A stretch of DNA of 64,000 nucleotides from Panicum virgatum (lineage: Eukaryota; Streptophyta; Magnoliopsida; Poales; Poaceae), in assembly GCF_016808335.1 (NCBI RefSeq), contig NC_053148.1, positions 1,059,001-1,123,000 of the forward strand, given 5' to 3'. Below are positions 1-10,033 of the stretch, one piece after another (positions within the stretch are counted from its first letter, which is position 1; each line of letters opens with the position of its first letter). The notes beneath the pieces are model-generated. The model was not told the DNA's origin, searched no databases, and saw only the letters and a program-made list of their open reading frames with translations. A program made the translations under genes and the position numbers.

Positions 1-1030
1 CTATATGTTTATATTTGGTTAGAGAGATGGAACGATTCTATTTCTGAGGTACGAGCATGGAACTGCTACTAGTCCGTTAACTCCCGTTATGTGGGGCCCG
101 CATCTTAGCCGCACTATCCTCTTCTTCCTCTCTCTCCCCCTGATTCCCTCTTCTTCCTCCCTCCCTCTCTCGCCGATTCCCTGCGCCGCCGTGCTTGCTC
201 CCTCGTGCTGCCGGACTCGCGCCCTCGCGCCACTGCCCTCCACCCGCGGCGCCGCCGGACCCCGCGCCCTGGCCCACGCTTCGCCTCCGCCCCATGCTCC
301 GCTCGCGCCGCCCGCACTCCTCCTCGGCCGCACTCCACCGCGCTAGTCCTGGCCGCGCTCCGCCGGCAGCCACGCTCCGCTCGCGCTCCGTCGGCGTCGG
401 TGGCCTTGCTCTGCCCGGCCCGAGCTCCGCTGGTGGCCTCGCTCCGCCCGCGCAGCCCGAGCTCCGACGGCGGACGCGCTCCGCCCGAGCTCGCGGGGAG
501 CAAAGGTCCGCCGCGCCGACGCCGTCGAGATCCTGCGCCCTCGGTCCGCCGCGGAGTTCGTCTGCCCTCGCTCCGCCCCGAGCTCCGGTGGAGCTCTGCT
601 CCAACCGCTCCCGCTCGAGCTCCACCCCTCCCTCTCCTCCGAGCTCCGGTCGAGCTCCGCCTCTGCCCCGCCGAGCTCCGCCCCCTCCGCTTCCGCCCGA
701 GCGCCGCCGGAGCTCCACCCCTGCTTCGTGCGCGAGCACCGCCTGGGCTCCGCCCGAGCGCCGCCCCTGCTCTGCGCCGAGCGTCGACTGCCACGCTCCG
801 CCCCCGCGTTGTGCCTTGTCGTGTCAGAGCGTCACGGGCTCACAGCGAGAGACGTCGTCCAATTGGAGCCGCTCGGTCCGCCCAATTTTGCCGGACGCAG
901 CCATCCCGCATCAACAGCGAATATTCGCTCTTTGGGATGACTCCGCTCTCACGCTCATGAACCAAACACAGGAGGGAACCGTTCCGTCCCACTCGACTCC
1001 CAAACCAAACACACCCAAAGTAACCAGCAT
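1..1030. other. GC-rich low-complexity tract, possible TE internal region
   Basis: Positions about 110-830 are very GC-rich with irregular reiteration of GAGCTCCG / GCTCCGCCC words, so reading frames are open on both strands and all translate as Arg/Pro/Ser/Ala-rich low complexity. No protein family is recognisable and I do not call a gene. The flanks (about 10-40 TTTGGTTAGAGAG; about 960-1015 with two AACCAAACACA words) are loosely inverted, which would fit the ends of a transposable element, but no target duplication can be tested because the window starts here. Confidence 0.35.
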
Positions 1031-1043
1031 AATAGTGCGCTCA

Positions 1044-1209
1044 ATTCACCGTGTTCGGCAGGCTGGAGTTGGAGGCTGGAGCCGGAGTGATATGAGAGAA
1101 AAATACTGTTACCTGGCTGGTGGCTGGAGGCTGGAGCCTGGAGCTGGAGTGATGTGAGAGAGAAATACTGTAAGGGCTGGAGGCTGGAGACCAGCCGAAC
1201 GCAGTGAAT
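1044..1209. mobile_element. MITE, GGCTGGAG-rich family, copy 1
   Basis: Imperfect terminal inverted repeats (ATTCACCGTGTTCGGC on the left, GCCGAACGCAGTGAAT on the right) bound 166 bp. The interior contains two direct subrepeats with the words GCTGGAG and TGATATGAGAGAAAAATA. Two further copies lie at 4801-4950 and 6357-6496. There is no coding capacity. The superfamily is uncertain because no clear target duplication is visible. Confidence 0.75.
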
Positions 1210-2914
1210 GCAGGTTGAAGCAGGCGAAGAAGCCTCTTGGCTTGCTCAAAGACTGAAAGCATGCAGGCAGGACACACTGGAAAACGATGTTTACAGCAAG
1301 CCTGTGTGTGTTCACTTGTGTGATGAGAGAGCCGGGAGGGTCCAAGAAGAACTTTGGTGTTCCCTTCTCACGGTGCTGCCCTTTACAGGGAAACCATCTT
1401 GGATTCCAACGGGGCGAGGAGGGAGAGCAGAAATGAGAGAGTTGCGCAATGATGCCGGCATGCCGCGGCAGCCCAGCAAGCAAGCCCTAGCGCGCCTTTC
1501 TCTTTCCCGGGCGGCCCTTTTGACTTGGAAGCTGGAGGGATTGGATTGCAAAAACCTCGCCTTTGGCCCTGGCCCCCTCGAGAAGTATCATTATTTGCAC
1601 AAAAGGGCCCCCTCCCTCAGCTTTTGCACCGCTAATGATACGCATGCAGGCCGAGACAGCTGGTGGTGCTGTTCCCCAGGACCCCCAAAGCATCCCATTA
1701 ATGGCTTGTTTTCTTCAAAGAAATCAAATGCAAAAACAACTCAACGCATCGCAACGATCGTCTGCTCTCTCTCTCTCTGCAGCTGTCCTCTGCATGCATT
1801 CAGGACTCAGCACTAGTCGTACCAGTAGAACTGTATGTACTATTTTAAAAATTCATTTTTTTTCTCTCACTTGTAGTAGCTAATTGGTTAAGACAGGTTG
1901 CCACTATGTGGCTGCTAGCGAGCAGGTAATGTACAACAGCATGTGGGAGTGAGGAGTTTGCTTCCTGGGCTTAGGTTTGATCGTTGGACAAGAGAATATT
2001 GCAGAGCTTCCTCTGCAGGAGGAGGACGACGACGACTTCCTCTCTCTTTTTTTCACCCATCTCTCTCTTTGTGCGTTGTGAGCGTGCAGCTCACAGCTCA
2101 GGGTCGGTCGGTCACTCCAGTTCCCAGCTCGACATTTTCAGTTGGGCAGGCATTACATTTACATGTTGGCCGCGATGATGGCTGCTAGCTCATGCGGCAC
2201 GCATCCGTGTCTCGCTGGAACCAACCCAACCAGCAATTCGTGCGACAAAAAAGATCAATCGAAACAACCTTATTGCCAGCATAAACTACATGCACAGTTG
2301 CATATTAAAAACAAATGAAAACAGAAGCTCAAATTTAAATCCAAGAGGAGTCACGTACAACGGCCGTGTACGTGTACAATCTGACGATGCACTTGAGCGA
2401 TCTCAACGGCTGTTTTTGTACCGACGGTGCAGCCGCAGCTAGCATACGATCTCAGAGGCAGGTCCGGACCAGTTGGACTGCACCTCGATCGAGCACGCGT
2501 ACAAAATAATGTTCCGTAGAGATGCGAGTAGGCCGGACAATACTGGAGGAAGATACGGCCACGGAGCAGGAACGAGTAGCCCCTCCCACCCGAGTCCAAG
2601 AGGCAAGCTGCAATGGCCCGGTCAAGTTTGTCCCTTTCCAACGGCCACAACTGGCAAGAGACGTTCGACAGAGGGGGCAGGATTTTCTCCGCATCTTGTA
2701 TATCCGTAGGATCGTCCCATTTTATACTATATTTATAAATGTTTTGAACTTTGTACTAACCTGCAATGTGGCCAAGTAGTACTTTTGTAGAGTACACTTG
2801 AGACAATGATCAGGTCAGGTGCAACAGCTGTGGTGATTGGGACGCATGCGAAGAGCGAGCGAGCTGCTACACGTTGCAGCATTGCAACGTCCGCAGCAGC
2901 GGTTGTGGTTGCAT
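1210..2914. other. Intergenic, no supported gene
   Basis: A 202-codon plus-strand frame at 1208-1816 has no recognisable family and starts inside the MITE end, so it is not called. There is a CT microsatellite near 1765-1782 and a CT-rich stretch near 2035-2070. I see no RNA gene or mobile-element boundary. Confidence 0.4.
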
Positions 2915-2922
2915 GTCTGCCT

Positions 2923-4489
2923 CAGGGTTCAAAATTTCGGTGAAATTTCGGCGAAATTTCGGTATTTTTTTCGTTTTCGGTAGTTACCGGGAAGTAGAAT
3001 TTCGGTAAATTTCGTTTCAAAATTCAAAAATTCAAAAAAAATTTGTAAAAAAATATGTAAAAAATATGATAAAAAACTAGGTGTTTTTCTAAGCAAATAG
3101 GACTAGAACACACTCAAATCTAAGATCATTTGCTAGGCTAAAATTAACATTTGAAACCGTAATTTGAATGACTCGTCATTTCATGTGCAAAAATTTGTTT
3201 TCTCCCCTCGACTTCAACTAAACTTTGGTTTATCATGATATTGGTGAGGTACCTATTCAATTTCATATGCATACCTACAACTAGGATGATGATCCATCGG
3301 CCGGCCCGGGTGGACTATACTCTCATCAGTAGACTAGTAGATCTGGTCTCCTCGTGCTGTTCAATTAGGCTCGTCGTCAATCTTGCTTCGCTTTTGCCTT
3401 TTGCATCTGCTTTTATATTATCATCTAGCAGCTCTTTTCTTTTGTATGTAGCGGTGAGATCGAATGAGATGGCAGCTAAAGCTCTCTGTCTGCTGTAGTC
3501 TATTATTGTTAACCAGGCCCTCGATCTGGCTCTTCTTCTAGCTTTGTAGCCGGTAACTGTGGAGACTTGGGAGTTTTTTTTTGAAGTTGTGGCCATTGCT
3601 GATACGTGTTAAATTCCATTGGTAATTCTTCTCCATTGGCAACTGCAGATTAAGTCAGTTGTGGCCTTTGATCTGCCCCCACTTCGTGGAAGAAAGCTTT
3701 GCATTGCAATAGTAGGTCGGTGACTGTAACCTTATTCCAGTGAATTTCCTCTGACGTCATTCCAGTCCCGAGGATAAGAAGAGAAGGTCAAATTCTTGCA
3801 TCCACAGCATGCATGTGACCAAAATCTTAGGCCACAAGAGAATTGTCACCATCTATAGAGCAGGGAAAAACTTTCCGTTGGAAAACTGCCGGAAAACACA
3901 CCTTTCAAAATGCTTTAACAATTCTCTATACAAATTGAATCAAACAAAAAATTCAAACACTGTCACATGAATTGATAACCAATTCAAATCATGTTTGTCC
4001 TGGATTTAAAACAACTTTCAATTGGATCAACTAATGTCCCTAAAAATTTATAGGAATATCCGCCATAACAAGAATAATAAAAGTCCAGTTGAGGCCTAAG
4101 AGAGAAAATGAAAGTTGTCACATGAAATGACAAGACTTTTAATTGGTAGTTTTTGAAATAATTAAATAACTTTCAAACCATTGCTCAAATGAAAAAGTTC
4201 CTGAAACAAAAGTTGTAGATCTCGAAAAACTGAACAAAGTTGGTATTCAAAAGTTTTTCATTTGACCTCGGGAACAGTACGAAAATCACAACGGATATCA
4301 TTTTCCGGTCGAAATCACCGAAATTTCGGTCGAAATCACCGAAATTTCGGTCGGAATTCACCGAAATTTCATTTTTTGAATTTAAATTCTCTTTCCGTTC
4401 GGAATTAGCGAAATTCGGCGAAATTTCGGCCGAAATTTCGTTTCCGGCAAACGGCGGGATTCGGAAAAAAAATGAAAAGGTAAACTCTG
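2923..4489. mobile_element. Non-autonomous hAT-like element with CGAAATTTCG arrays at both ends
   Basis: The element starts CAGGGTTC and ends AAACTCTG, and is flanked by a perfect 8-bp duplication GTCTGCCT (2915-2922 and 4490-4497). An 8-bp duplication with CAGGG-type ends is characteristic of hAT transposons. Both subterminal regions (about 2930-3020 and 4295-4450) are reiterations of the palindromic word CGAAATTTCG / GAAATTTCGG. The 1.57-kb interior is AT-rich with no recognisable transposase, so it must be mobilised in trans. Confidence 0.8.
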
Positions 4490-4497
4490 GTCTGCCT

Positions 4498-4800
4498 TGG
4501 AAGCTACCCCTGCTTTGGGTTGGGACGTTGGGTACGATGACGTTGTTTTAAATTGAAGGTGTCTGTCAGGCTCCCAACCCAAGTGTCGAGCAAGCAAGCA
4601 AGAATGGCATTTGGAGGAGAGGAGAGGCTCTGAATGTGAAAATGGCGTTGCTTTTGGCGACGGCGTTTGCAGTTAAAGGAAGGTAATGCCATAATGATTT
4701 TACTCCCACATTGGTTGGGGCATAATCTGGCAGCAGCCTCAGCACGGCGGGTGGGCTGACTGTACCACTGACACCCAAGGACGGCGTGTAGATGTCAACT
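4498..4800. other. Intergenic, no supported gene
   Basis: Short unique-looking sequence between the hAT-like element and the next MITE. Overlapping minus-strand frames of 60-80 codons have no family signal. Confidence 0.4.
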
Positions 4801-4950
4801 TTCACTCTGTTCGCTGATCTCGAGCTGGTAGCTAGAATGCTGTGAGAGAAAAATATTATTGATTAGCTGGTGGCTGGAAGCTGATGCTGGAATTATGTGA
4901 GAGAAAAATACTGTTGGGCTGGAGGCTCCTGGAGCTGCCGAACAAAATGT
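4801..4950. mobile_element. MITE, GGCTGGAG-rich family, copy 2
   Basis: The left end TTCACTCTGTTCGCTG and right end CTGCCGAACAAAATG correspond to the ends of the 1044-1209 copy. The two internal words TGTGAGAGAAAAATA are also in the same order. It is more diverged than copy 1. Confidence 0.65.
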
Positions 4951-5054
4951 TTTAATGTCACATTCACAGCTCCAGACATACAATACTAATGTGAATGTGT
5001 ACCGCAAATGATGTCAGCTCCAGGAAACAATCTGTTTTCTCCAAGGCAGGGGAG

Positions 5055-5397
5055 GGGGCCGTTTAGTTCCCAAAATGAAAAATTTTGGATGTCAAATCGA
5101 CTGTTTGATCAGATATCGGGAGGGTTTTTCGAACACTAATTAAAAAACTAATTTCAGAACTCATATGGTAACCGCGTGACGAATCTTTTGAGACCATTGA
5201 CCGCATTATTAGCACATGTGGGTTACTGTACCACTTATGGCTAATTATACACTAATTAGGCTCAAAAGATTCGTCTCGTCGTGTACATCCAAACTGTGCA
5301 TTTGATTTTATTTTTGAACTATATTTAATATTCCATGCATGTGTCCAAAGGCGAGGTAAAAAATTTTGGGTGAAAATTTTTTATAACTAAAAGGGCT
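5055..5397. mobile_element. Tourist/Harbinger-like MITE, tandem copy A
   Basis: Begins GGGGCCGTTTAGTTCCC and ends with a degenerate inverted copy near 5380-5397 (ATAACTAAAAGGGCTC). The interior shares blocks such as CACATGTGGGTTACT and AGATTCGTCTC with the cleaner element at 31785-32127, which lies in the opposite orientation and has a TTA target duplication. Superfamily assignment rests on that cleaner copy. Confidence 0.7.
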
Positions 5398-5710
5398 CGA
5401 AATTTTTTGGTTCAAAGGTCACATCGATTGTTTGACCAGATATCGGGAGGGTTTTTCGGACACTAATTAAAAGATTAATTTCATAACTCGCTTGGAAATT
5501 GCGAGACGAATCTTTTGAGGTCTTTGGCCGCATCATTAGCACATGTGGGTTACTATAGCACTTATGGCTAATCACGTACTAATTAGACTCAAAACATTCG
5601 TCTCATCGTGTGCATCCAAACCGTGTAATTAATTTTATTGTTTAACTACATTTAATATTTCATGTATGTGTTCAAAAGGAAGACAAAAAAATTTGGGAAC
5701 TAAACGACCC
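5392..5710. mobile_element. Tourist/Harbinger-like MITE, tandem copy B
   Basis: A second copy of the same MITE in the same orientation directly follows copy A and shares its terminal sequence (GGGCTCGAAATTTTTTGG). It ends GGGAACTAAACGACCC. Head-to-tail abutment without intervening host DNA is consistent with insertion into the end of copy A or with tandem duplication. Confidence 0.7.
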
Positions 5711-5899
5711 TAAAGGATCAAAGGTGCAAAAGCAAGGAGAAAAGGACCAAAAGAAGATCAAACGGGTATATATTTGCTAATCCACAAAGAGGTAGATATT
5801 CCCCCAACCAACCTTTTATTACCCCTTTTCCTCACCCGTAGCTTTTGGTTTGGCTACTAGTATAATTTTGTGTACGTAGACCCGGTCTCACACCAGCTT

Positions 5900-6243
5900 T
5901 GTTCGGCACTGTTTCCAAAATTTTTCGTGTGCTACAATAACTTCAACTGTTTGATTATTATTTAGAAATATTAAATATGAATAACTGATAAAATCCATTC
6001 CATAACTCCCGAGTGAAAACGCGAGACAAATCTAATGAACCTAATTATGTAATAATTAGACAATATTGTACTACAGTAAACAACCTCTAATGACAAATTA
6101 ATTAAACTTAATAGATTCGTCTCATGATTTTTCGTCCATCCGTGTAATTAGTTTTATAACTAATCTATATTTAATACTCCTAATTAGCGCTGTAAAAATA
6201 TCCAAAAATTTTTGCCCAAAATTTTTCGATAACTAAACTGGCG
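5900..6243. mobile_element. Degenerate MITE, TTGTTCGG...ACTAAACTG ends
   Basis: The ends (CTTTGTTCGGCACTG on the left, CGATAACTAAACTGGC on the right) and the internal inverted GACAAATCTAATGAAC / TAGATTCGTCTCATG blocks match the general layout of Tourist-like grass MITEs. No target duplication is evident, so the exact limits are uncertain. Confidence 0.45.
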
Positions 6244-6300
6244 AGCATCTTCTCAAGCCAGGGGCAGCATGGTACTAGTATAGTAGTACCACCAGCGGAG

Positions 6301-6803
6301 CAGACAGGCAAATATTTTTTTTTGAGTGCTTCTCATTTGGGTACAAATTTACACCATATTCGCTGTGTTGGTGCTGGAGGCTGCTGCTGGAGTGATATGA
6401 GAGAAAAAACACTGCTGTCTAGCTGGTGACTGTTGCTGGAGTGGTGTGAGAGAAAAATACTGTTGACTGGTGCTGGAGCAGAACAGTAGAACAGAGTGGT
6501 AGTATCTGTTCATACACACGCACGCCCACTCCACACACCACACCACACACACCACCCGTGTATAAATAGTTCTACAACTACACACAGATGTAACACCGCA
6601 TCCTTCACCCGTAGGCGACGGGTGCGTCACATTCTTTTTATGGCTCCATACGCGAAAGTCAGATACCAAAAATTATTTAGGAAACCAGTGTTCTCGGTGG
6701 GAAAACCCCGTCCGAGCCAGCGTTGGAACGCGGGGCGGTGGGCGCTGCAGCCAGCCGCTCCATCAACTGAGCTACCGCTCGTTCCCAGACAGGCAAATAT
6801 TTT
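6301..6803 (-). mobile_element. tRNA-related SINE with 18-bp target duplication, carrying a nested MITE
   Basis: An 18-bp perfect direct repeat, CAGACAGGCAAATATTTT, lies at 6301-6318 and 6786-6803. Read on the minus strand from 6785, the insert begins like a tRNA: GGAACGAGCGG, then an A-box-like TAGCTCAGTTG, then a B-box-like GCGTTCCAACGC near 6720-6730, both RNA polymerase III internal promoter elements. The 3' end is a short A-run (T-run near 6315-6323 on the plus strand). A MITE occupies about 6357-6496 inside its 3' half. An intact tRNA is excluded because the acceptor and anticodon arms do not pair as a cloverleaf. Confidence 0.75.
6357..6496. mobile_element. MITE, GGCTGGAG-rich family, copy 3, inside the SINE
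   Basis: Left end TATTCGCTGTGTTGGTG, and interior with two copies of TGAGAGAAAAA separated as in the 1044 and 4801 copies. The right end is diverged (GCAGAACAGTAGAACAG). Its nesting means it inserted after the SINE. Confidence 0.55.
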
Positions 6804-7044
6804 AACTCCAACGCGACGCGGGGCGGGGCTTTGGAGTTTGGAGTCGCACTCCAGCTAAGCAGGATCGGCTGCACCAGCGGCCACACGCAACACATGGGAA
6901 ACAGTGTGAGAGCGTGCGGGCGCTACGCGACACGGGCACACGGCCTGGGCGCCCGGCCGGACTCCGGCGCGGCGCAGGTAGGCGGGCGACGGGCGGCAGC
7001 CAGAGCGGCGCCAGCGAGGCAGAGAGGGAGAGAACCAAAGGGGG

Positions 7045-8378
7045 CAGAGGCGGGTTTTAATTTCCGACCGAACCGGCCAAATCGTCGGGCTCCGGTCGGG
7101 CTCCGGTACCGGTATACCTATCCGGTTTGGCCGTTACCGGTCGGAACCGGTGGAATTCAAATTTGAATTCAAATTTCGCCGTTCAACCGGTTCATACCGG
7201 TATACCGGCCGGTTTGGCAGGTATACCGGCCGGTTTGGCCGGTATACCGGTGATTTGAGAATACCGCTATACCGGCCGGTTAGACCGGTATACCGGCCAC
7301 CAGCGGGTATACCGGTGATTTAAAGAAATTTTCCGACGGTTACAAAATAGATCCCCGGTGTGAAATAAAAGGAAATTTCGGCATGAGCTATGCAAATATT
7401 AATATAAATGACCACACCAAAGCAATAATTTATAATTATGCATACAAATACAATAGTAATAAGCGTGCATACAAATACGGAGTCATACACTTATACACAT
7501 GAAATAAAAGTTCAACGTAGGTATGGGAAGACCCCCATTTGTGATGCGGTTTGGTATTCAGCGGTGGACATCAAAGCGATACCTTGCACTCTAAGTAGGT
7601 CAGCCTTATAGTGTTGCCAAGTTTGGTCCGTCCACGCCGATGTTGTTTGCCATTCTTGAACTAACATAGTGTAAAAATGGGGGTCTTCCCATTCGTACAC
7701 CCATCTCGTCGGTGGTTGCATGCTGATGTCAGGAATGGAGTAGTGAAAAGAGTGACTGGAATCGTTGTAGGAGGAAGAAGAGTACTGTGGAGTGTCGTTG
7801 TTCGTCGGTCCACCTGTTCTCCTCTGCGATTGCGATGCTCCATGGTCGGTGTCCTGAGTAGCATGTGTGAACTGAGTCTCCCCTGCAATCAACCATATAT
7901 CATAATTAGTAATCAATACTCATAATCTGAAATATGTGTGCATTTATATATGCAATGTATACCTGTAAAATGAACACCACGAGCACCACCACCACCACTA
8001 GCAGCACCACCAGCACCAATACCAGTACCACCAGCACCACCACCAGCATCAGCACCGTCACTATCATTATCATCATCGGCCGAGCTACTATCCTTGGACT
8101 CTTGATACGGAGGACTACGCTCACCTTCGCCATCATCAGTCTCGGTGTCGCTGCTCACTGGTTTTGCTGTTCCTTTGCCTTTTGGATGTTTCGGGTGACC
8201 CTTCGTAGGCCCCTTCTGCAACTTCCTCTTCCCTAGGTGAGTGTCACCCACATAGTTCCTCAACCGTGTCGATGATATATTTCAATGCATCCTACCACTC
8301 CATACTTGCAAAACTTGCATGAGTAAATCTACCATCTTCGGTATTCGCCCATTTGCTGTGTTGGAACTCAGTAGATTG
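7045..8378 (-). pseudogene. Internally deleted hAT transposase copy (relative of the 27094-31572 element)
   Basis: The left 280 bp are ACCGGT/CCGGTATACCGG-rich like the ends of the complete hAT element. The sequence from about 7512 to 8240 then matches the last two exons of that element's transposase in the same orientation, including the tail read as TRWVYEWEDPHFYTMLVQ and the Gly/Ser-rich C-terminal linker (7980-8070). At about 8255 the match jumps to an exon-3 segment (ADTEDGRFTH region, about 8260-8378). BED finger, DDE core and right terminus are missing. It cannot make a transposase. The right boundary at 8378 is a truncation into GC-rich DNA. Confidence 0.8.
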
Positions 8379-8887
8379 GGGAGGGAGGACGAGGGGGCGG
8401 CTCCGCGCGGCGAGGGAGGAGGGAGGAGGGGGTGGCGCGTGTCCGCTGCAACGTGCTGCTGCGCGCCGGTTCGCCACCCGGCCGCAGCGGACCTCGAGCG
8501 GCAGCAGCTCGCCGCCGCCGCCGGGGAGAGAGGTAGGGGGGATGGCCGTGGGAGCAGAGCAGGGGAGGGCTCGCAGGGGACAGAGAAAGAGAGGAGGGGG
8601 AGAGGGGAGAAAGATGAAGTGTGGGACCCGCTTGTCATTGACTATAGAAGAAGTGGATTTGAGTATGAAATGGAGGTGACTAGGATATAGAGGATGAGAT
8701 ATAAAGTATGACGAGTGTAGGAGAAATTGGGATAGAGGAGAGAATTTCGATAATTAGACAAGAATATTCCTTATAGTGGAGGATTTTAGAGGATGACAGC
8801 TGTGGCCAGCCTCACACAGCTTTCCATGCAGGGAGCGCATCCAGTCCAGGGAAGAGAGAGAGGGGGCGGGCGGGCGGAGGACGAGGG
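8379..8887. other. GC-rich then AT-rich spacer, no supported gene
   Basis: About 8380-8600 is G/C-rich with Arg/Gly/Ala low-complexity frames on both strands. About 8690-8800 is rich in AGAGGATGAG-type words. I recognise no family and no clean boundary. Confidence 0.35.
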
Positions 8888-8896
8888 AATATTAAA

Positions 8897-9134
8897 GAGA
8901 AAAGTCCATTTGACCCCCCTGAACTTATCACCGAGTCTGAAGAACCCCCCTTAACTCCAAAACCAGATATTATGCACCCCCAACTCGTGAAAACCAAACA
9001 AATAACCCCCCTGCAACAGTTCAAAGTGGTTTTTGGGTGGTTTTGCTACTATGGCATGCGGGCCCCACATGTCAGCCTTTTCCCTCTCTCACTTACATAT
9101 GGGGTCCATATGTCATCACCTACCTCGCTCTCCC
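8897..9134 (+). repeat. MULE left terminal inverted repeat
   Basis: Pairs with 9775-10012. It runs from GAGAAAAGTCC to the word TACCTCGCTCTCCC and shows only scattered mismatches to its partner by eye. Confidence 0.9.
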
Positions 9135-9774
9135 TACCGCCACATGGCGCGCACCCGCGCTGCCCGCTCGCGGCCGGCCGTGCCGCGTCACTGCTGCCCT
9201 CGCCGCGCGCGCACGAGGGGGAGGCGGCGAGCCTCACCACGGCTTGGACGGGCAGAGAGAGGCGGCGGAAGGGGTGGCGCAACGGAGGGAGGCGGCGCCA
9301 GGCGGAGGAGCACGCCGGGAAGAGCCTGGAAACAGTCGGGTGAGGGCCCGAACAGCTCAAGAGAAGGGAGGATGAGCTCCCAGCGCAAGGAATCGAAGGC
9401 AGGCTCACTAGAGAAGGAGAATCGACGCCGGCAAGGAGCTTGGGGCAGCTGCAATGGTGGAGGGGGAAAATGGGGGCTAGGACCGGCGTGGCGCAGGCCG
9501 AGCTCCGACGGGCGTGGTGGTGGGAGCTTGCGGCGGCGACCGAGTTCAACATGAGCCTGCGGCGGTGGCCCCACTCGCGGCCTCGCGAGAGCTCCCCGTG
9601 GCAGCCGACCTTCACGGGAGCCCGCGACGCTTCTCGCGGGAGCTCCCCGCAGCGGTCCAGCTCAGCGAGAGCCAGGGCGTGGTGCGGCCGGCCGCGAGTG
9701 GGCAACGCGCGCGGCGAGTGGAGCAGCGGCGCGGCCGGGTAGCGCGGGCGCGTGGCGTGGAGTTGGTGGCGGCG

Positions 9775-10012
9775 GGGAGAGCGAGGTAGGTGATGACATG
9801 TGGACCCCACATGTAAGTGAGAGAGGGAAAAGGCTGACATGTGGGGCCCGCATGCCACAGTAGCAAAACCACCCCAAAAACCACTTTGAACTGTTGCAGG
9901 GGGGTTATTTGTCTGGTTTTCACGAGTTGGGGGTGCATAATATCTGGTTTTGGAGTTAAGGGGGGTTTTTCAGACTCGGTGATAAGTTCAGGGGGTCAAA
10001 TGGACTTTTCTC
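9775..10012 (-). repeat. MULE right terminal inverted repeat
   Basis: Reverse complement of 8897-9134, from GGGAGAGCGAGGTAGG to GGACTTTTCTC. The 9-bp target duplication follows immediately. Confidence 0.9.
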
Positions 10013-10033
10013 AATATTAAATGGCCAGCCGGC

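Larger units (their letters stand above)
8897..10012. mobile_element. Mutator-like element (MULE) with 238-bp TIRs, possible Pack-MULE
   Basis: The two ends are inverted repeats of about 238 bp (8897-9134 and 9775-10012), starting GAGAAAAGTCCATTTGACC. A perfect 9-bp duplication AATATTAAA flanks the element (8888-8896 and 10013-10021). Long TIRs plus a 9-bp duplication are diagnostic of Mutator-like elements. The interior 9135-9774 is about 640 bp, strongly GC-rich, with no MURA transposase. Such GC-rich interiors are often captured gene fragments (Pack-MULEs), but I cannot identify the donor. Confidence 0.9.

Noticed and set aside
77..1157. Long overlapping open frames on both strands
   Set aside because: They are by-products of very high GC content and translate only as Arg/Pro/Ser/Ala low complexity; no domain is recognisable.
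6700..6790. tRNA gene on the minus strand
   Set aside because: A-box and B-box-like words are present but no cloverleaf forms, and the 18-bp target duplication shows it is a SINE.
7906..8263. Separate small Thr/Ser-rich or Gly-rich genes
   Set aside because: They are frames of the degenerate exon 5 region of the hAT transposase relic with its trinucleotide repeats.
9049..9858. 269-codon minus-strand gene
   Set aside because: It runs through both MULE TIRs and a low-complexity interior, so open length is explained by composition and by the inverted repeats.
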